A stretch of 64,000 bases of DNA from assembly GCF_002245655.1 (NCBI RefSeq), contig NZ_NOIH01000012.1:1-64000 (forward strand), read 5' to 3'. Below the pieces are notes generated by a model. The model had not been told where the DNA came from. It did not search any database and saw nothing but the letters and a program-made list of their open reading frames with translations. The DNA comes from Thauera propionica. Lineage in GTDB: Bacteria; Pseudomonadota; Gammaproteobacteria; Burkholderiales; Rhodocyclaceae. Shown here piece after piece: positions 53,694 to 63,031 of the stretch. Positions within the stretch are counted from its first letter, which is position 1. Every line of letters begins with the position of its first letter. A program made the translations under genes and the position numbers.

Positions 53694-54446
53694 ATGAAGT
53701 CCTGTTCCCCTCCCCAAGCAACCCCGGCCTCGCCCTCGCGCCGCAACTTCCTGCGTGGCGTGCCCGTGGTGACCGCCGCCGCCGCGGTGGCGCCGACCCC
53801 TGCCATCGCCAGCACCGGCAAGCACCAGTGGGCGATGCTGATCGACGTGCGCAAGTGCATCGGCTGCCAGGCCTGCACGGTGTCCTGCATCCAGGAGAAC
53901 GCGGTGCCCGAGGGCAGCTTCCGCACCGTGGTGTCGACCTACAGCGTCAAGCTCACCGACAGCGCCCAGCCCGCCGGCACCTACGTGCTGCCGCGCCTGT
54001 GCAACCACTGCGACAACCCGCCGTGCATCCCGGTGTGCCCGGTGAGCGCCACCTACAAGCGCGAGGACGGCATTGTCGCCGTCGATGGCGACCGCTGCGT
54101 GGGCTGCGCCTACTGCGTGCAGGCCTGCCCCTACGACGCGCGCTTCATCAACCACGAGACCAACAAGGCCGACAAATGCACCTTCTGCGCCCACCGCGTG
54201 GATGCCGGCCTGTTGCCCGCCTGCGTCGAGACCTGCGTCGGCGGCGCGCGCATCTTCGGCGACATCAACGACCCCGAGAGCGAACTCGCCCGCCGCCTGA
54301 AGGAGGCGCAGCCGCAGCTCAAGGTGCTCAAGCCCGAGCTCGAGACCGCGCCGCGGGTGTTCTACATCGGCCTCGACGAGCGCTTCACCGGCAAGGTCGA
54401 GGGCCAAGGCACGCTGTGGAAGCCCCGCAACCTGCCGCACGCCTGA
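53694..54446 (+). CDS. ttrB: Tetrathionate reductase iron-sulfur subunit TtrB
   Basis: Periplasmic electron-transfer subunit of tetrathionate reductase with four [4Fe-4S] clusters. The 250 aa protein begins with a twin-arginine signal (SRRNFLRGV, then a hydrophobic stretch ending near residue 40). Cysteine clusters follow: CIGCQACTVSC, LCNHCDNPPCIPVCP, CVGCAYCVQACPYDARF and CTFCAHRVDAGLLPACVETC. ATG 53694 follows CTGGAGT and begins the signal peptide. It is first in ttrBCA, the same order as in Salmonella. Other polysulfide or selenate-type reductase subunits look similar; the ttrSR genes nearby decide the call. Confidence 0.9.
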   Translation: MKSCSPPQATPASPSRRNFLRGVPVVTAAAAVAPTPAIASTGKHQWAMLIDVRKCIGCQACTVSCIQENAVPEGSFRTVVSTYSVKLTDSAQPAGTYVLPRLCNHCDNPPCIPVCPVSATYKREDGIVAVDGDRCVGCAYCVQACPYDARFINHETNKADKCTFCAHRVDAGLLPACVETCVGGARIFGDINDPESELARRLKEAQPQLKVLKPELETAPRVFYIGLDERFTGKVEGQGTLWKPRNLPHA

Positions 54447-54468
54447 ACCGCACGCGAGGAGATCCATC

Positions 54469-55566
54469 ATGAACCCGAACATCGTCGAAACCATCAATGT
54501 CGCGCGCGAAGTCGCGTGGCTGCCGTGGGCGGTGCAGTACTTCTTCCTCATCGGCCTGTCCTACGGCGCCTGCCTGCTGTCGCTGCCGGGCATCGTCTTC
54601 CGCCGCCCGGGCTGGGCGGGCATCTCGCGCCTGGCCCTGCTCGGCGCGCTGGTGTGCGGACTGGCCGCGCCGGTGGCGCTGCTGGCCGACCTGCACCAGC
54701 CCGGTCGCTTCTGGCATTTCTATGCCTACTTCACACCCACCTCGTGGATGTCGTGGGGCGCCTTCTTCATCCCGGTGTATCTGGGCGGACTGCTCACTTA
54801 TGCCTGGCTCGCCTTCCGTCCCGATCTGGCGCGCCATGCGCAGGGCGGTGGCAAGCTTGCCGGACTGGCAGGCGTGCTTGCCTACGGCGGTCACGAGAGC
54901 CGTGGTGCGCTGAAGGCCGCGGCGCTGCTCGCCTTCGTCGGCGCGGCGCTGGTGGCGCTCTACACCGGGGCCGAGGTCGCGGTGGTGCAGGCCCGTCCGC
55001 TGTGGAACACGCCGCTGCTGCCGCTGCAGTTCTTCATCACGGCCTTTGCCGGCGCGGTCGGCCTGGCCTTGCTGTTCAACCGTTTCAGCGTGCGTGACGC
55101 GGCCGCCAACCGCCGCATGGCCGGCGTGCTGGCCGCGACGCAGGTGGTGGCGCTGGCCGTGGGTGCGCTGTGGCTGGCGCTCGGCGTTTCCGGCATCTCG
55201 CCAGTCCATGCCCAGGCCCTGGCCGAAGTCGGCCCCTCGGCCAACTGGCAGCTCTCCGCCGCGTGGGCAGTGGCTGCCACCGTGCTCACCCTGGTGCTGG
55301 CGTGGAAGTGGCCCGGCTCCGGCCTGCTGATCGGCCTGCTGGCGCTGCACTCGGCGTGGATGATGCGCTGGTCCATCTTCATCGGCGGCCAGGAAGTGCC
55401 CAAGACCGGCGCCGGCTACTACACCTATTCGCTGCCGCTCGGCCCCGAGGGCCTGATGGGCATCGTCGGCACCGCCGGGCTGTGGGTCTTCCTCTTCATC
55501 CTCATCACCACCTTGCTGCCGCTCGACCGCCTCGCGGCCGGCAACACCGACAAGGCTGCCGCCTGA
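54469..55566 (+). CDS. ttrC: Tetrathionate reductase membrane subunit TtrC (NrfD family)
   Basis: A 365 aa integral membrane quinol-oxidising subunit that anchors the TtrA-TtrB dimer. It has about nine spans of the NrfD/PsrC type, with ADLHQPGRFWHFYAYFTPTS as the best conserved segment (quinol-site region) and TSWMSWGAFFIP after it. GAGGAG precedes ATG 54469, 22 nt after ttrB. It ends 25 nt before ttrA. Electrons would flow from quinol through TtrC and TtrB to TtrA. Confidence 0.9.
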   Translation: MNPNIVETINVAREVAWLPWAVQYFFLIGLSYGACLLSLPGIVFRRPGWAGISRLALLGALVCGLAAPVALLADLHQPGRFWHFYAYFTPTSWMSWGAFFIPVYLGGLLTYAWLAFRPDLARHAQGGGKLAGLAGVLAYGGHESRGALKAAALLAFVGAALVALYTGAEVAVVQARPLWNTPLLPLQFFITAFAGAVGLALLFNRFSVRDAAANRRMAGVLAATQVVALAVGALWLALGVSGISPVHAQALAEVGPSANWQLSAAWAVAATVLTLVLAWKWPGSGLLIGLLALHSAWMMRWSIFIGGQEVPKTGAGYYTYSLPLGPEGLMGIVGTAGLWVFLFILITTLLPLDRLAAGNTDKAAA

Positions 55567-55591
55567 GCGCGGGCGACCAAGGAGAAGCATC

Positions 55592-58500
55592 ATGAAAATC
55601 GAACGTCGTGAAATCATCGCCGCCGGTGGCCTTGCCGCCTTTGCCGCCGGCTTCTCGCAGACCCTGGGCCGCATGGTGGCCAACTTCACCGGCCCCGAAG
55701 AGAAGAAGATCGCTGGGGGCCGCCACATCCACGGCCGCTCGGCCGAACCGGAATTCACCGTCGATCCGGTGAGCGGCGAGTTCACCCCCAACCCCAACCA
55801 GCAGGTCAGCTACACGGCCTGCCTGGGCTGCACCACCCAGTGCGGCGTGCGCGTGCGCATCGACAAGACGAGCGGCCAGGTCATCCGCGTGGTCGGCAAC
55901 CCCTACAGCCCGCTGTCGACCGAGCCCCACCTGCCGATGAAGGCGTCGGTGAAGGAGAGCCTGGTCGCCATGTCGCGCTTCCAGGACAAGGGCCTCGCCG
56001 GGCGCTCGACCGCCTGCGGCCGCGGCAACGCGGCGATGGACCAGATGAACTCGCCTTTCCGCGTGCTCACCCCCTTGAAGCGTGTCGGTCCGCGCAACTC
56101 GGGCCAGTGGCAGCCGATCTCCTTCGAGCAGCTGGTGAAGGAAGTGGTGGAAGGCGGCGACCTGTTCGGCGAGGGCCATGTCGACGGCCTGGCCGCACTG
56201 CGCGACCTCGAGAAGCCGATCGATGCCGAGGCGCCCGAGCTGGGCAAGCGGGTGAACCAGGTCGCGGTGCTGACCAGCGTCAATGACGGCCGCGAGAACT
56301 TCAGCCGCCGCTTCTGGAACCAGGCCTACGGCACGCTCAACCACGTCGGCCACGGCTCCTACTGCGGCGGCGCCTACCGCTCCGGCTCGGGTGCGCTGTT
56401 CGGCGACGTCAAGCGCATGCCGCATGCCAAGCCCGACCTGGCCAACGCCGAATTCGTGCTCTTCATCGGCACCGCGCCGGGCAACGCCGGCAACCCCTTC
56501 AAGCGTACCGGCGGCATGCTCGCCAAGGGCCGCGCCGAAGGCCGGCTGGACTACGTGGTGGTTGATCCGGTGCTCAACAACTCGCACAACCTGGCTGCCG
56601 CCGAGCACGGGCGCTGGGTGCCGATCCGCCCGGGCACCGACGGTGCGCTGGTGATGGGCATGATGCGCTGGATGTTCGACAACGCGCGTGTGAACACCGA
56701 CTACCTGGCCTGGCCCAACCTCAAGGCCGCCCAGGCCGCCGGCGAGCCGTCCTTCACCAACGCCGGCTGGCTGGTGATCGCCGAAGAAGGTCATCCGCGC
56801 CAGGGCCGCTTCCTGCGCGGCTCCGACATCGGCATGGTCATCGCCGCCGAGGACAAGTACAAGGACGCCGACCCCTACGTGATCGCCACCGCCGACGGCG
56901 CGCTGGTCGCCGCCGAGACCTCGACAGTGCCGGCGGTGCTGGAAGCCACGCGCATCATCGAACTGGGTGGCAAGCCGGTGACGGTGAAGACGCCCTTCGA
57001 GTTGCTGCGCGAATCGGCGCGTGCGCACGCGATCGCCGACTACTCGGCCGCCTGCGGCATCCCGGAAGAGGTCATCGTCGGTCTGGCCGACGAGTTCACC
57101 CGCCACGGCCGCAAGGCGAGCGCGGTGGCCCATGGCGGCATGATGGCCGGCAACGGTTTCTACAACGCCTACGCCGTCGTCACCCTCAACGCCCTGATCG
57201 GCAACCTGAACTGCAAGGGCGGGTTCGTGATGAACGGCGGCGGCTTCAAGGACAACGGCGCCGGTCCGCGCTACGACCTCGAGAGCTTTCCCGGCATGCT
57301 CAAGCCCGCCGGCACCCCGCTCGGGCGCAACGTGCCCTACGAGCGCTCGGCCGAGTTCAAGCGCCGCCAGGCCGAAGGCAAGCCCTATCCGGCCAGCGAC
57401 GCCTGGTTCCCCAACGCCCCCGGCCTGGGCACCGAGTGGTTCCCCGGCGCGCTGCGCGGCTACCCCTACAGCCTCAAGGCGCTGGTGCTGTGGAGCTGCA
57501 ACCCGCTGTACGGCATCACCGGCGTGCGTCCGCTGATCGAGCGGGACCTCGCCGACCCGAAGAAGCTGCCGCTGATCATTTCAGTGGACCCGCTGATCAA
57601 CGAGAGCAACGCGTTTGCCGACTACATCGTGCCCGACTCGCTGATGTACGAGAGCTGGGGCTGGGCCGCGCCCTGGAGCGGTGTGCCCACCAAGGCCACG
57701 ACCGCACGCTGGCCGGTGGTCGAGCCCAAGGCGGCGAAGACGCCCGAGGGCGCGCCGATCGGCATGGAGACCTTCTACATCGCGCTCGCCAAGGCGATGA
57801 AGCTGCCCGGCTTCGGCGCCGAGGCCATCGCCGACATGGACGGCAAGCGCTACCCGCTCGACACCCCCGAGGACTGGTACCTGCGCGGCGGCGCCAACAT
57901 CGCCTTCGCCGGCAAGGCGCCGGTGGGCGACGCGACCGACGAGGATATGCAGCTTTCCGGCGTCGAGCGACTGCGCCCGCAACTGGAGGGCGTGTTGAAG
58001 CCCGAGGAGTGGCGCAAGGTGGCCTTCCTGTTCACTCGCGGCGGGCGCTACCAGCCGGCCGGCGAGGCGCAGGATGCCGAGCAGCCCGAATGGCAGGCCA
58101 ACCGCTTCACCAAGCCGCTGTGGCTGTGGAACGAGATGATCGGCAGCGCGCGCAACACGCTCACCGGCGCTCGCTTTAACGGTTGCGCACAATGGACACC
58201 GCCGGCCTTCTACGACGGCACCCCGGTGCGCCAGATCCACACCGAGGCCGACTGGCCGCTGCAGATCATCAGCTACAAGTCGGCACTGCAGAACTCGTAC
58301 AGCATCGCCACCCGCATCACCGGCCTGCACCCGGACAACCCGGTGGTCGTGCATCCGGCCGATGCCGAAAAGCTCGGCCTGAAGACCGGCGACGCCGCAC
58401 GCATCCGCACCCCGGGCGGCGCGGCGGCATGTACGGTGATCGTGCATGAGGGCGTGCTGCCCGGGGTGATGGCGATCGAGCACGGCTACGGCCACCGCGA

Positions 58501-58687
58501 GCTGGGTGCGCGGGCGCATCGCATCGGGGACCGGATGCAGCCCGACCGTCCAGACCTGCGTGCGGGCATCAACCTCAACGATCTCGGCCTGTCCGACCCG
58601 ACCCGTGGCGGCAAGGGTATCTGGGTGGATGCGGTCTCCGGCACTTCGGTGCGCCAGGGCATCCCGGCGCGGCTCGAGCGGGTTTGA
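55592..58687 (+). CDS. ttrA: Tetrathionate reductase molybdopterin subunit TtrA
   Basis: Catalytic molybdenum enzyme that reduces tetrathionate to thiosulfate in the periplasm. The 1031 aa protein has an N-terminal signal with the RR pair (IERREIIAAGG) and one [4Fe-4S] site, Cys77-x2-Cys80-x3-Cys84 in CLGCTTQCGVRV, completed by TACGRGN. The probable Mo ligand is Cys258 in HGSYCGGAYRSGSGALFGD. A C-terminal molydopterin dinucleotide domain follows (VVVHPADAEKLGLKTGD, MAIEHGYGHRELG). Length and the Cys context fit the TtrA/SrdA branch of the DMSO reductase family. It is the last gene of ttrBCA. Confidence 0.9.
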   Translation: MKIERREIIAAGGLAAFAAGFSQTLGRMVANFTGPEEKKIAGGRHIHGRSAEPEFTVDPVSGEFTPNPNQQVSYTACLGCTTQCGVRVRIDKTSGQVIRVVGNPYSPLSTEPHLPMKASVKESLVAMSRFQDKGLAGRSTACGRGNAAMDQMNSPFRVLTPLKRVGPRNSGQWQPISFEQLVKEVVEGGDLFGEGHVDGLAALRDLEKPIDAEAPELGKRVNQVAVLTSVNDGRENFSRRFWNQAYGTLNHVGHGSYCGGAYRSGSGALFGDVKRMPHAKPDLANAEFVLFIGTAPGNAGNPFKRTGGMLAKGRAEGRLDYVVVDPVLNNSHNLAAAEHGRWVPIRPGTDGALVMGMMRWMFDNARVNTDYLAWPNLKAAQAAGEPSFTNAGWLVIAEEGHPRQGRFLRGSDIGMVIAAEDKYKDADPYVIATADGALVAAETSTVPAVLEATRIIELGGKPVTVKTPFELLRESARAHAIADYSAACGIPEEVIVGLADEFTRHGRKASAVAHGGMMAGNGFYNAYAVVTLNALIGNLNCKGGFVMNGGGFKDNGAGPRYDLESFPGMLKPAGTPLGRNVPYERSAEFKRRQAEGKPYPASDAWFPNAPGLGTEWFPGALRGYPYSLKALVLWSCNPLYGITGVRPLIERDLADPKKLPLIISVDPLINESNAFADYIVPDSLMYESWGWAAPWSGVPTKATTARWPVVEPKAAKTPEGAPIGMETFYIALAKAMKLPGFGAEAIADMDGKRYPLDTPEDWYLRGGANIAFAGKAPVGDATDEDMQLSGVERLRPQLEGVLKPEEWRKVAFLFTRGGRYQPAGEAQDAEQPEWQANRFTKPLWLWNEMIGSARNTLTGARFNGCAQWTPPAFYDGTPVRQIHTEADWPLQIISYKSALQNSYSIATRITGLHPDNPVVVHPADAEKLGLKTGDAARIRTPGGAAACTVIVHEGVLPGVMAIEHGYGHRELGARAHRIGDRMQPDRPDLRAGINLNDLGLSDPTRGGKGIWVDAVSGTSVRQGIPARLERV

Positions 58688-58706
58688 GCCCGCGGAAAGC
58701 AGAAGC

Positions 58707-58730
58707 GGACTGAGCCGCCGGGCTCAGTCC
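58707..58730. terminator. Hairpin between convergent ttrA and ttrR
   Basis: A perfect 10-bp stem: GGACTGAGCC (58707-58716) pairs with GGCTCAGTCC (58721-58730) around GCCG. It overlaps the ttrR stop codon and lies 20 nt past the ttrA stop, so it can serve both directions. T-runs are missing, so it may need Rho or protect 3' ends instead. Confidence 0.6.
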
Positions 58731-59353
58731 AGCGCCGCCGGGTCAACGCGCAGCATCAGGCGCGCCAGTTCGGCGGCACTGCCGACGCCGGTCTTCTCCA
58801 TCACGTGATGACGGTGCACATGCACCGTCTTCTCGCTGATGTCGAGCGCGCGCCCGACCAGCTTGTTCGGCAGCCCCTGCGCCACCAGACGCGCAACCTC
58901 GCGCTCGCGCGGCGACAGGCGGTCGAGCAGGGCTTTCGCTTCCTCGCAGCGTGCCGCCTTGTCGCGCGCCTCGCAGCCCAGCTTGAGCGCCCGCCCCACC
59001 GCGTCGAGCAGGGCCTGATCCTTGAAGGGCTTCTCCAGGAAGTCGCAGGCGCCGTGCTTCATCGCCTGCACCGCCAGATCGACGTCGCCGTGGCCGGTGA
59101 TGAACACGATGGGCACGGTCCAGCCGCGGCTGCGCAGCACCTGCTGCAGTTCCAGGCCGCTCATCATCGGCATGCGGATGTCGAGCACCAGACAGCCGAC
59201 GGCGTTGGCCTCGGGCAGGGAAGCGAGGAAATCCTCGGCGGAGGCGTGCGTCGCGACCTGCCAGCCCACCGATTCGAACAGGAAAATCAGAGAGCGGCGA
59301 AAGGCGGCATCGTCATCGACGACGTGGATGGCGAGATCTTCGAGTTCAGTCAT
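58724..59353 (-). CDS. ttrR: Tetrathionate response regulator TtrR
   Basis: A 209 aa FixJ/NarL-type response regulator that activates ttrBCA when tetrathionate is sensed. The receiver has the acidic pocket VVDDD and acceptor Asp58 in CLVLDIRMPMMSG, then GDVDLAVQAMKHGACDFLEKPF. The C-terminal LuxR-type helix-turn-helix reads LSPREREVARLVAQGLPNK and ISEKTVHVHRHHVMEK. Its start overlaps the ttrS end by 8 nt, so ttrS and ttrR are coupled. It converges on ttrA. Confidence 0.92.
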   Translation of the reverse strand: MTELEDLAIHVVDDDAAFRRSLIFLFESVGWQVATHASAEDFLASLPEANAVGCLVLDIRMPMMSGLELQQVLRSRGWTVPIVFITGHGDVDLAVQAMKHGACDFLEKPFKDQALLDAVGRALKLGCEARDKAARCEEAKALLDRLSPREREVARLVAQGLPNKLVGRALDISEKTVHVHRHHVMEKTGVGSAAELARLMLRVDPAALD

Positions 59354-61145
59354 GGGTTGGGTCGCATTGCAGTCCGGGCAGGCTCAGGGTGAAGCAGGTG
59401 CCGACTCCGTCGGCCGGCGTATCGGCCACCAGGCGTCCGCCATGGGCTTCGGCGATGCTGCGGCAGATCGACAGCCCAAGCCCGAGACCATCGGTCTTGG
59501 TGGTGAAGAAGGGTTCGAACAGGCGGGCGCGGGTGGCGTCGTCGATGCCGACGCCGCTGTCGCGGACCTGGATGTCGAGACCGCCGTCGGTCGCCGCGAG
59601 CCGAACCTCCAGCGGTTGCCGGTCGGGCGGGAGCTCGCGGCTGGCGTCGTAGGCGTTCTTCAGCAGGTTCAGCAGCACCTGCTGGACCTGCAGGCGGTCG
59701 ACCTCGATGCGGCTGTCCGGCCGCACGGTGTCGATGAGCGCGATCTCGGGTGCGCGCGCCATCATGCCGCGAAACAGGACGATGGCCTCGCCCGCGAGTT
59801 CGGCCGGCGCGACTGCCTCGCGGGTTGCGGTGCGCTTGCGCGCGAAGCTGCGGATACGCGACAGGATGCCCGAGGCGCGTTCGGCCTGGGCGGCGATCTC
59901 GGTGGTCGCTTCGCGCAGCGCGGCATCGGTCAGTCGGCCGTTGTCGGCGCGGCGGATAATGCTGTTGGCGTAGTTGGCGATCGTCGCGAGCGGCTGGTTC
60001 AGTTCGTGGGCAAGTGTTCCGGACAGCTCCCCCAGCACCGAAAGGCGGGCGAGGTGGTCGGCCTGTTCCTGTGCCGCGCGCGCGGCGGATTCTAGGCGGT
60101 CGCGCTCGGCCAGTGCGGCGCTGAGGGCAGCGGTGCGCTGCTTCACGAGGTACTCGACGCGCACGGTGTACAGGATCCAGCCCAGCAGTACGAGGGTGAA
60201 ACCTGCGACCCAGGGCCAGTAGCGCTGCGCCATCACCATCAGCGTGGGTTCGCGCAGGTAAGCGTAGGGGCCGATCTCCAGCTTGCGGAACAGGTCATGC
60301 ACCGACTGGTAGTCGGCCGGCACGGCCCAGGTCGGGTGGTCGCTGTCTGCATCCATCGACAGCAGCGCGATCGCGACCTGCCTCGCCAGTTCGGGTGGCG
60401 TGTGGCGCAGGCTGGCGAGCGGCCAGTCGGGGTAGAGCGGGGTGCTGGTCGCGCACGGAAAGCCTGGCTCCTCCCGCGGTGCCACCACACGGAACGCGCG
60501 GCCCGCCTCGCCGAGGCCCTCGAGCAGGCAGGCGCGCACGATGCCGGCGTCGGCACGACCGCTGGCCACGGCTTCGAGCACCTTGCTCATCGGGAAGCCC
60601 ACGGTCTGCAGTTCGGCGAAGTCCTCATCCGGCGATACACCGATGTCCGCGAGGACACCCCAGATAAGCTGGAACCCGCCGAAACCCTCGCGGCCCACGG
60701 CGGCGACCCGCTTGCCGCGCAGTTCGATCAGCGACTGCAAGTCGCTGCGGTCGGCGCGCACGACCACCGCCGAACCCAGCGCCCGCGCCGGCGTGCGTCC
60801 GCTGCCCGCGTCCAGGGTGAGGATGCGGCTGGCGCCCAGTTCCGCTTCGAGTTCGACGTAATGGCCGGGGTTGGTCACGATGAAGTCGAGCTCGCCGGCG
60901 GCAGCGGCGGCACGCATGCCAGCGTGGTCGAGCTGTTCGAGACGCACGGTCTGGCCAGGCAGCGCGGCTTCGATGTGGTGCAGCAATGGCGACCATTCGC
61001 CGACCGTGGCCTCCGAGCCGAGGAAGTCGAGTACGCCGATGCGGATCTCGCCGGGTGCGCGCGCGGTCGCGGGCGGACTAGCCGCGACAAGCAGCAGGCC
61101 CAGCGCGAGGCCGAACGTGCGCAATGGGTTGCAGAGGGAAGGCAT
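59346..61145 (-). CDS. ttrS: Tetrathionate sensor histidine kinase TtrS
   Basis: A 599 aa membrane sensor kinase. A signal peptide (about 1-30) precedes a periplasmic PhnD/phosphonate-binding-like domain (about 33-300) with EIRIGVLDFLGSEATVGEW, LDFIVTNPGHYVELE and GRADAGIVRACLLE. One transmembrane helix follows (about 315-335, WPWVAGFTLVLLGWIL). A coiled coil leads to HisKA with the phospho-His near 378 in LAHELNQPLATIANYANS, then HATPase with RDSGVGIDDATR and DGLGLGLSI. This layout is that of TtrS. ATG 61145 is chosen because the signal peptide starts there. Confidence 0.92.
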   Translation of the reverse strand: MPSLCNPLRTFGLALGLLLVAASPPATARAPGEIRIGVLDFLGSEATVGEWSPLLHHIEAALPGQTVRLEQLDHAGMRAAAAAGELDFIVTNPGHYVELEAELGASRILTLDAGSGRTPARALGSAVVVRADRSDLQSLIELRGKRVAAVGREGFGGFQLIWGVLADIGVSPDEDFAELQTVGFPMSKVLEAVASGRADAGIVRACLLEGLGEAGRAFRVVAPREEPGFPCATSTPLYPDWPLASLRHTPPELARQVAIALLSMDADSDHPTWAVPADYQSVHDLFRKLEIGPYAYLREPTLMVMAQRYWPWVAGFTLVLLGWILYTVRVEYLVKQRTAALSAALAERDRLESAARAAQEQADHLARLSVLGELSGTLAHELNQPLATIANYANSIIRRADNGRLTDAALREATTEIAAQAERASGILSRIRSFARKRTATREAVAPAELAGEAIVLFRGMMARAPEIALIDTVRPDSRIEVDRLQVQQVLLNLLKNAYDASRELPPDRQPLEVRLAATDGGLDIQVRDSGVGIDDATRARLFEPFFTTKTDGLGLGLSICRSIAEAHGGRLVADTPADGVGTCFTLSLPGLQCDPTHD

Positions 61146-61259
61146 GGATGCAAAATCGCCTTTTGCGCGGCGGTCGTCAAGGCGCATGGACGGCGCGACG
61201 ACCCGGCCTGTAACGTTTCGGGCCTAAGCTGCCGCCTCTGAGCGAAGGAGTTTTCAACG

Positions 61260-62111
61260 ATGAGACTATTGAGCTGGAACATCCAGTGGGGCCGCGGGGC
61301 GGATGGCCGCGTGGAGCCGTCGCGCACCGTGGCGGCAATCCGGGCGGCGGGCGAGTTCGACCTGATCTGCCTGCAGGAGGTGGCCTGCAACTTCGAGGGC
61401 TTGCCGGGTGGATCGGGAGGCGACGAGGTGGCGCTGTTCGCGGCGGCGTTTCCCGGCTATACGCCGGTATTCGGAGCCGGCATGGATGTCCCGGACGGAC
61501 GGGGCGGGCGGGCGCTGTTCGGCAACCTGCTGCTGTCGCGCCTGCCGGTGGGGCAGGTGTTCCGCCACATGCTGCCGGCGCCGGCCGATCCGGGGCTGCC
61601 TGCGATGCAGCGGGTGTGCGTGGAGGCAGTGGTCAGCGCGCCGGGCGGCCCGCTGCGCATCCTTACGACGCATCTGGAGTACTACTCCGCCCGCCAGCGT
61701 GGCGCGCAGGTGGACGCGCTGCGTGCCCTGCAGGCCGAGGCGGCGGGGCAGGCGAGGCTGCCTGCCGCGGGCAAGGACTCCAACCCGACCTTTGCCGCCT
61801 GGCCGCGTCCGGCCTCGGCCATCGTCTGCGGCGATTTCAACTGCGAACCGGGGTCGGCCGAATACGTGCGCATGCAGATGCCGCTGGGCGACGACGTGCC
61901 TGCCTGGCGCGATGCCTGGTCAATGCTGAACCCCGGGTTGCCGCACCCGCCAAGCGTCGGCCTGCACGGCGCGGACTGGCCCGATCGCGCGTACTGCTGC
62001 GACTTCTTCTTCGTCACCGAGGACCTGGTGCCGCGTGTGCGGAGCGTGCAGGTGCTGGCTGACACACCCGCCTCGGACCACCAGCCGGTGGTGCTGGAGC
62101 TGAGCGACTGA
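61260..62111 (+). CDS. Endonuclease/exonuclease/phosphatase family protein
   Basis: A 283 aa metal-dependent hydrolase of the EEP fold (DNase I, sphingomyelinase and inositol phosphatase relatives). Active-site motifs are present: MRLLSWNIQWG, DLICLQEV with the metal glutamate, LTTHLEYYSARQR, CGDFNCEPGS and the terminal ASDHQPVVLEL. No signal peptide is seen, so it is probably cytosolic. AAGGAG precedes ATG 61260. It is divergent from ttrS with 114 nt between starts. Substrate (nucleic acid, phosphoester or lipid) cannot be decided. Confidence 0.9.
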   Translation: MRLLSWNIQWGRGADGRVEPSRTVAAIRAAGEFDLICLQEVACNFEGLPGGSGGDEVALFAAAFPGYTPVFGAGMDVPDGRGGRALFGNLLLSRLPVGQVFRHMLPAPADPGLPAMQRVCVEAVVSAPGGPLRILTTHLEYYSARQRGAQVDALRALQAEAAGQARLPAAGKDSNPTFAAWPRPASAIVCGDFNCEPGSAEYVRMQMPLGDDVPAWRDAWSMLNPGLPHPPSVGLHGADWPDRAYCCDFFFVTEDLVPRVRSVQVLADTPASDHQPVVLELSD

Positions 62112-62141
62112 GGGACGACTGAGTTTGCTTCAGCGCTTGCG

Positions 62142-62957
62142 TCAGGTCTTTCCCGCCGGCGGTTCGACCAGGTCGCGGTAGGCGTGCCAGGTGGCGTGGC
62201 CGACGATGGGCATCGTCAGGACCAGTCCGACGTGAAAGGTGAGGAAGCCGATCAGGGTCAGTGAGACGATCAGCACGGCCCACAGCAGCATCGGTGCCGG
62301 GTTGCGCAGCAGGGCGCCGAAACTGGCCAGCATGGCGCTGACGGCATCCTGGTTGCGGTCCAGCATCAGCGGGATGGAGACCACGCTGGCGGCGAAGGCG
62401 ACGAAAGCGAAGATCAGGCCCACGCCGAAATACACGGCGATGAACTCGAGGTTCTCGAGCCGCAGCATCTGCCCGACGAAACCCGACAGGCTGGGCATCT
62501 CCTCGGTGTAGAAGAGGGCGAACACGACCAGCGAGGCGCGCGCCCAGACCAGGAAGACGACACCCAGCACGACGGCGAATACGCCGATGTTGCCGGCGTT
62601 GCGCCGCCACACCGTCAGTGTCGGGACGAGCGTGCAGGACTCGCCGCGTTCGCGCCGGCGGCTGAGTTCGTACAGGCCCATGGCGAGGAATGGGCCGAGG
62701 ATGAGGAAGCCCGACGTCAGCGCTGCCGTGTATTCGTAGGCGTGCCGGAAGATGATGGTGAGCAGCAGTCCCATGCCGGTGAAGCAGAAGCCGTAGAACA
62801 GGCTGGGGATGGGGCAGGCGCGGAGATCGCCGAGGCCCCGTCCGATCCAGCGCAAGGGGGCGGCGGCCGGTACCTCGCGCACGCGAGGGAAGGGCGGCCC
62901 CGGGTCATCGTCCGCCGGTTTGTGTGAGGCTGGGCGGTTTTCGTTCTGCTGCGCCAT
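62142..62957 (-). CDS. DUF2189-type membrane protein
   Basis: A 271 aa inner-membrane protein with a hydrophilic N-terminus of about 50 residues and six predicted spans. WIGRGLGDLRACPIPSLFYG and FLILGPFLAMGLYELSRRRE are the conserved segments of the DUF2189 family, which is common in proteobacteria and of unknown function. A ribosome-binding site (AGGAGAG on the minus strand) precedes ATG 62957. It converges with the EEP-family gene. Nothing in the neighbourhood indicates a role. Confidence 0.87.
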   Translation of the reverse strand: MAQQNENRPASHKPADDDPGPPFPRVREVPAAAPLRWIGRGLGDLRACPIPSLFYGFCFTGMGLLLTIIFRHAYEYTAALTSGFLILGPFLAMGLYELSRRRERGESCTLVPTLTVWRRNAGNIGVFAVVLGVVFLVWARASLVVFALFYTEEMPSLSGFVGQMLRLENLEFIAVYFGVGLIFAFVAFAASVVSIPLMLDRNQDAVSAMLASFGALLRNPAPMLLWAVLIVSLTLIGFLTFHVGLVLTMPIVGHATWHAYRDLVEPPAGKT

Positions 62958-63031
62958 GTCTCTCTCCTGTCGGGTCGTTGTTCGTGGCAGCGGAACGGGG
63001 GCAGCACCTGTTGTTGTTCACCCGGAGGGTG

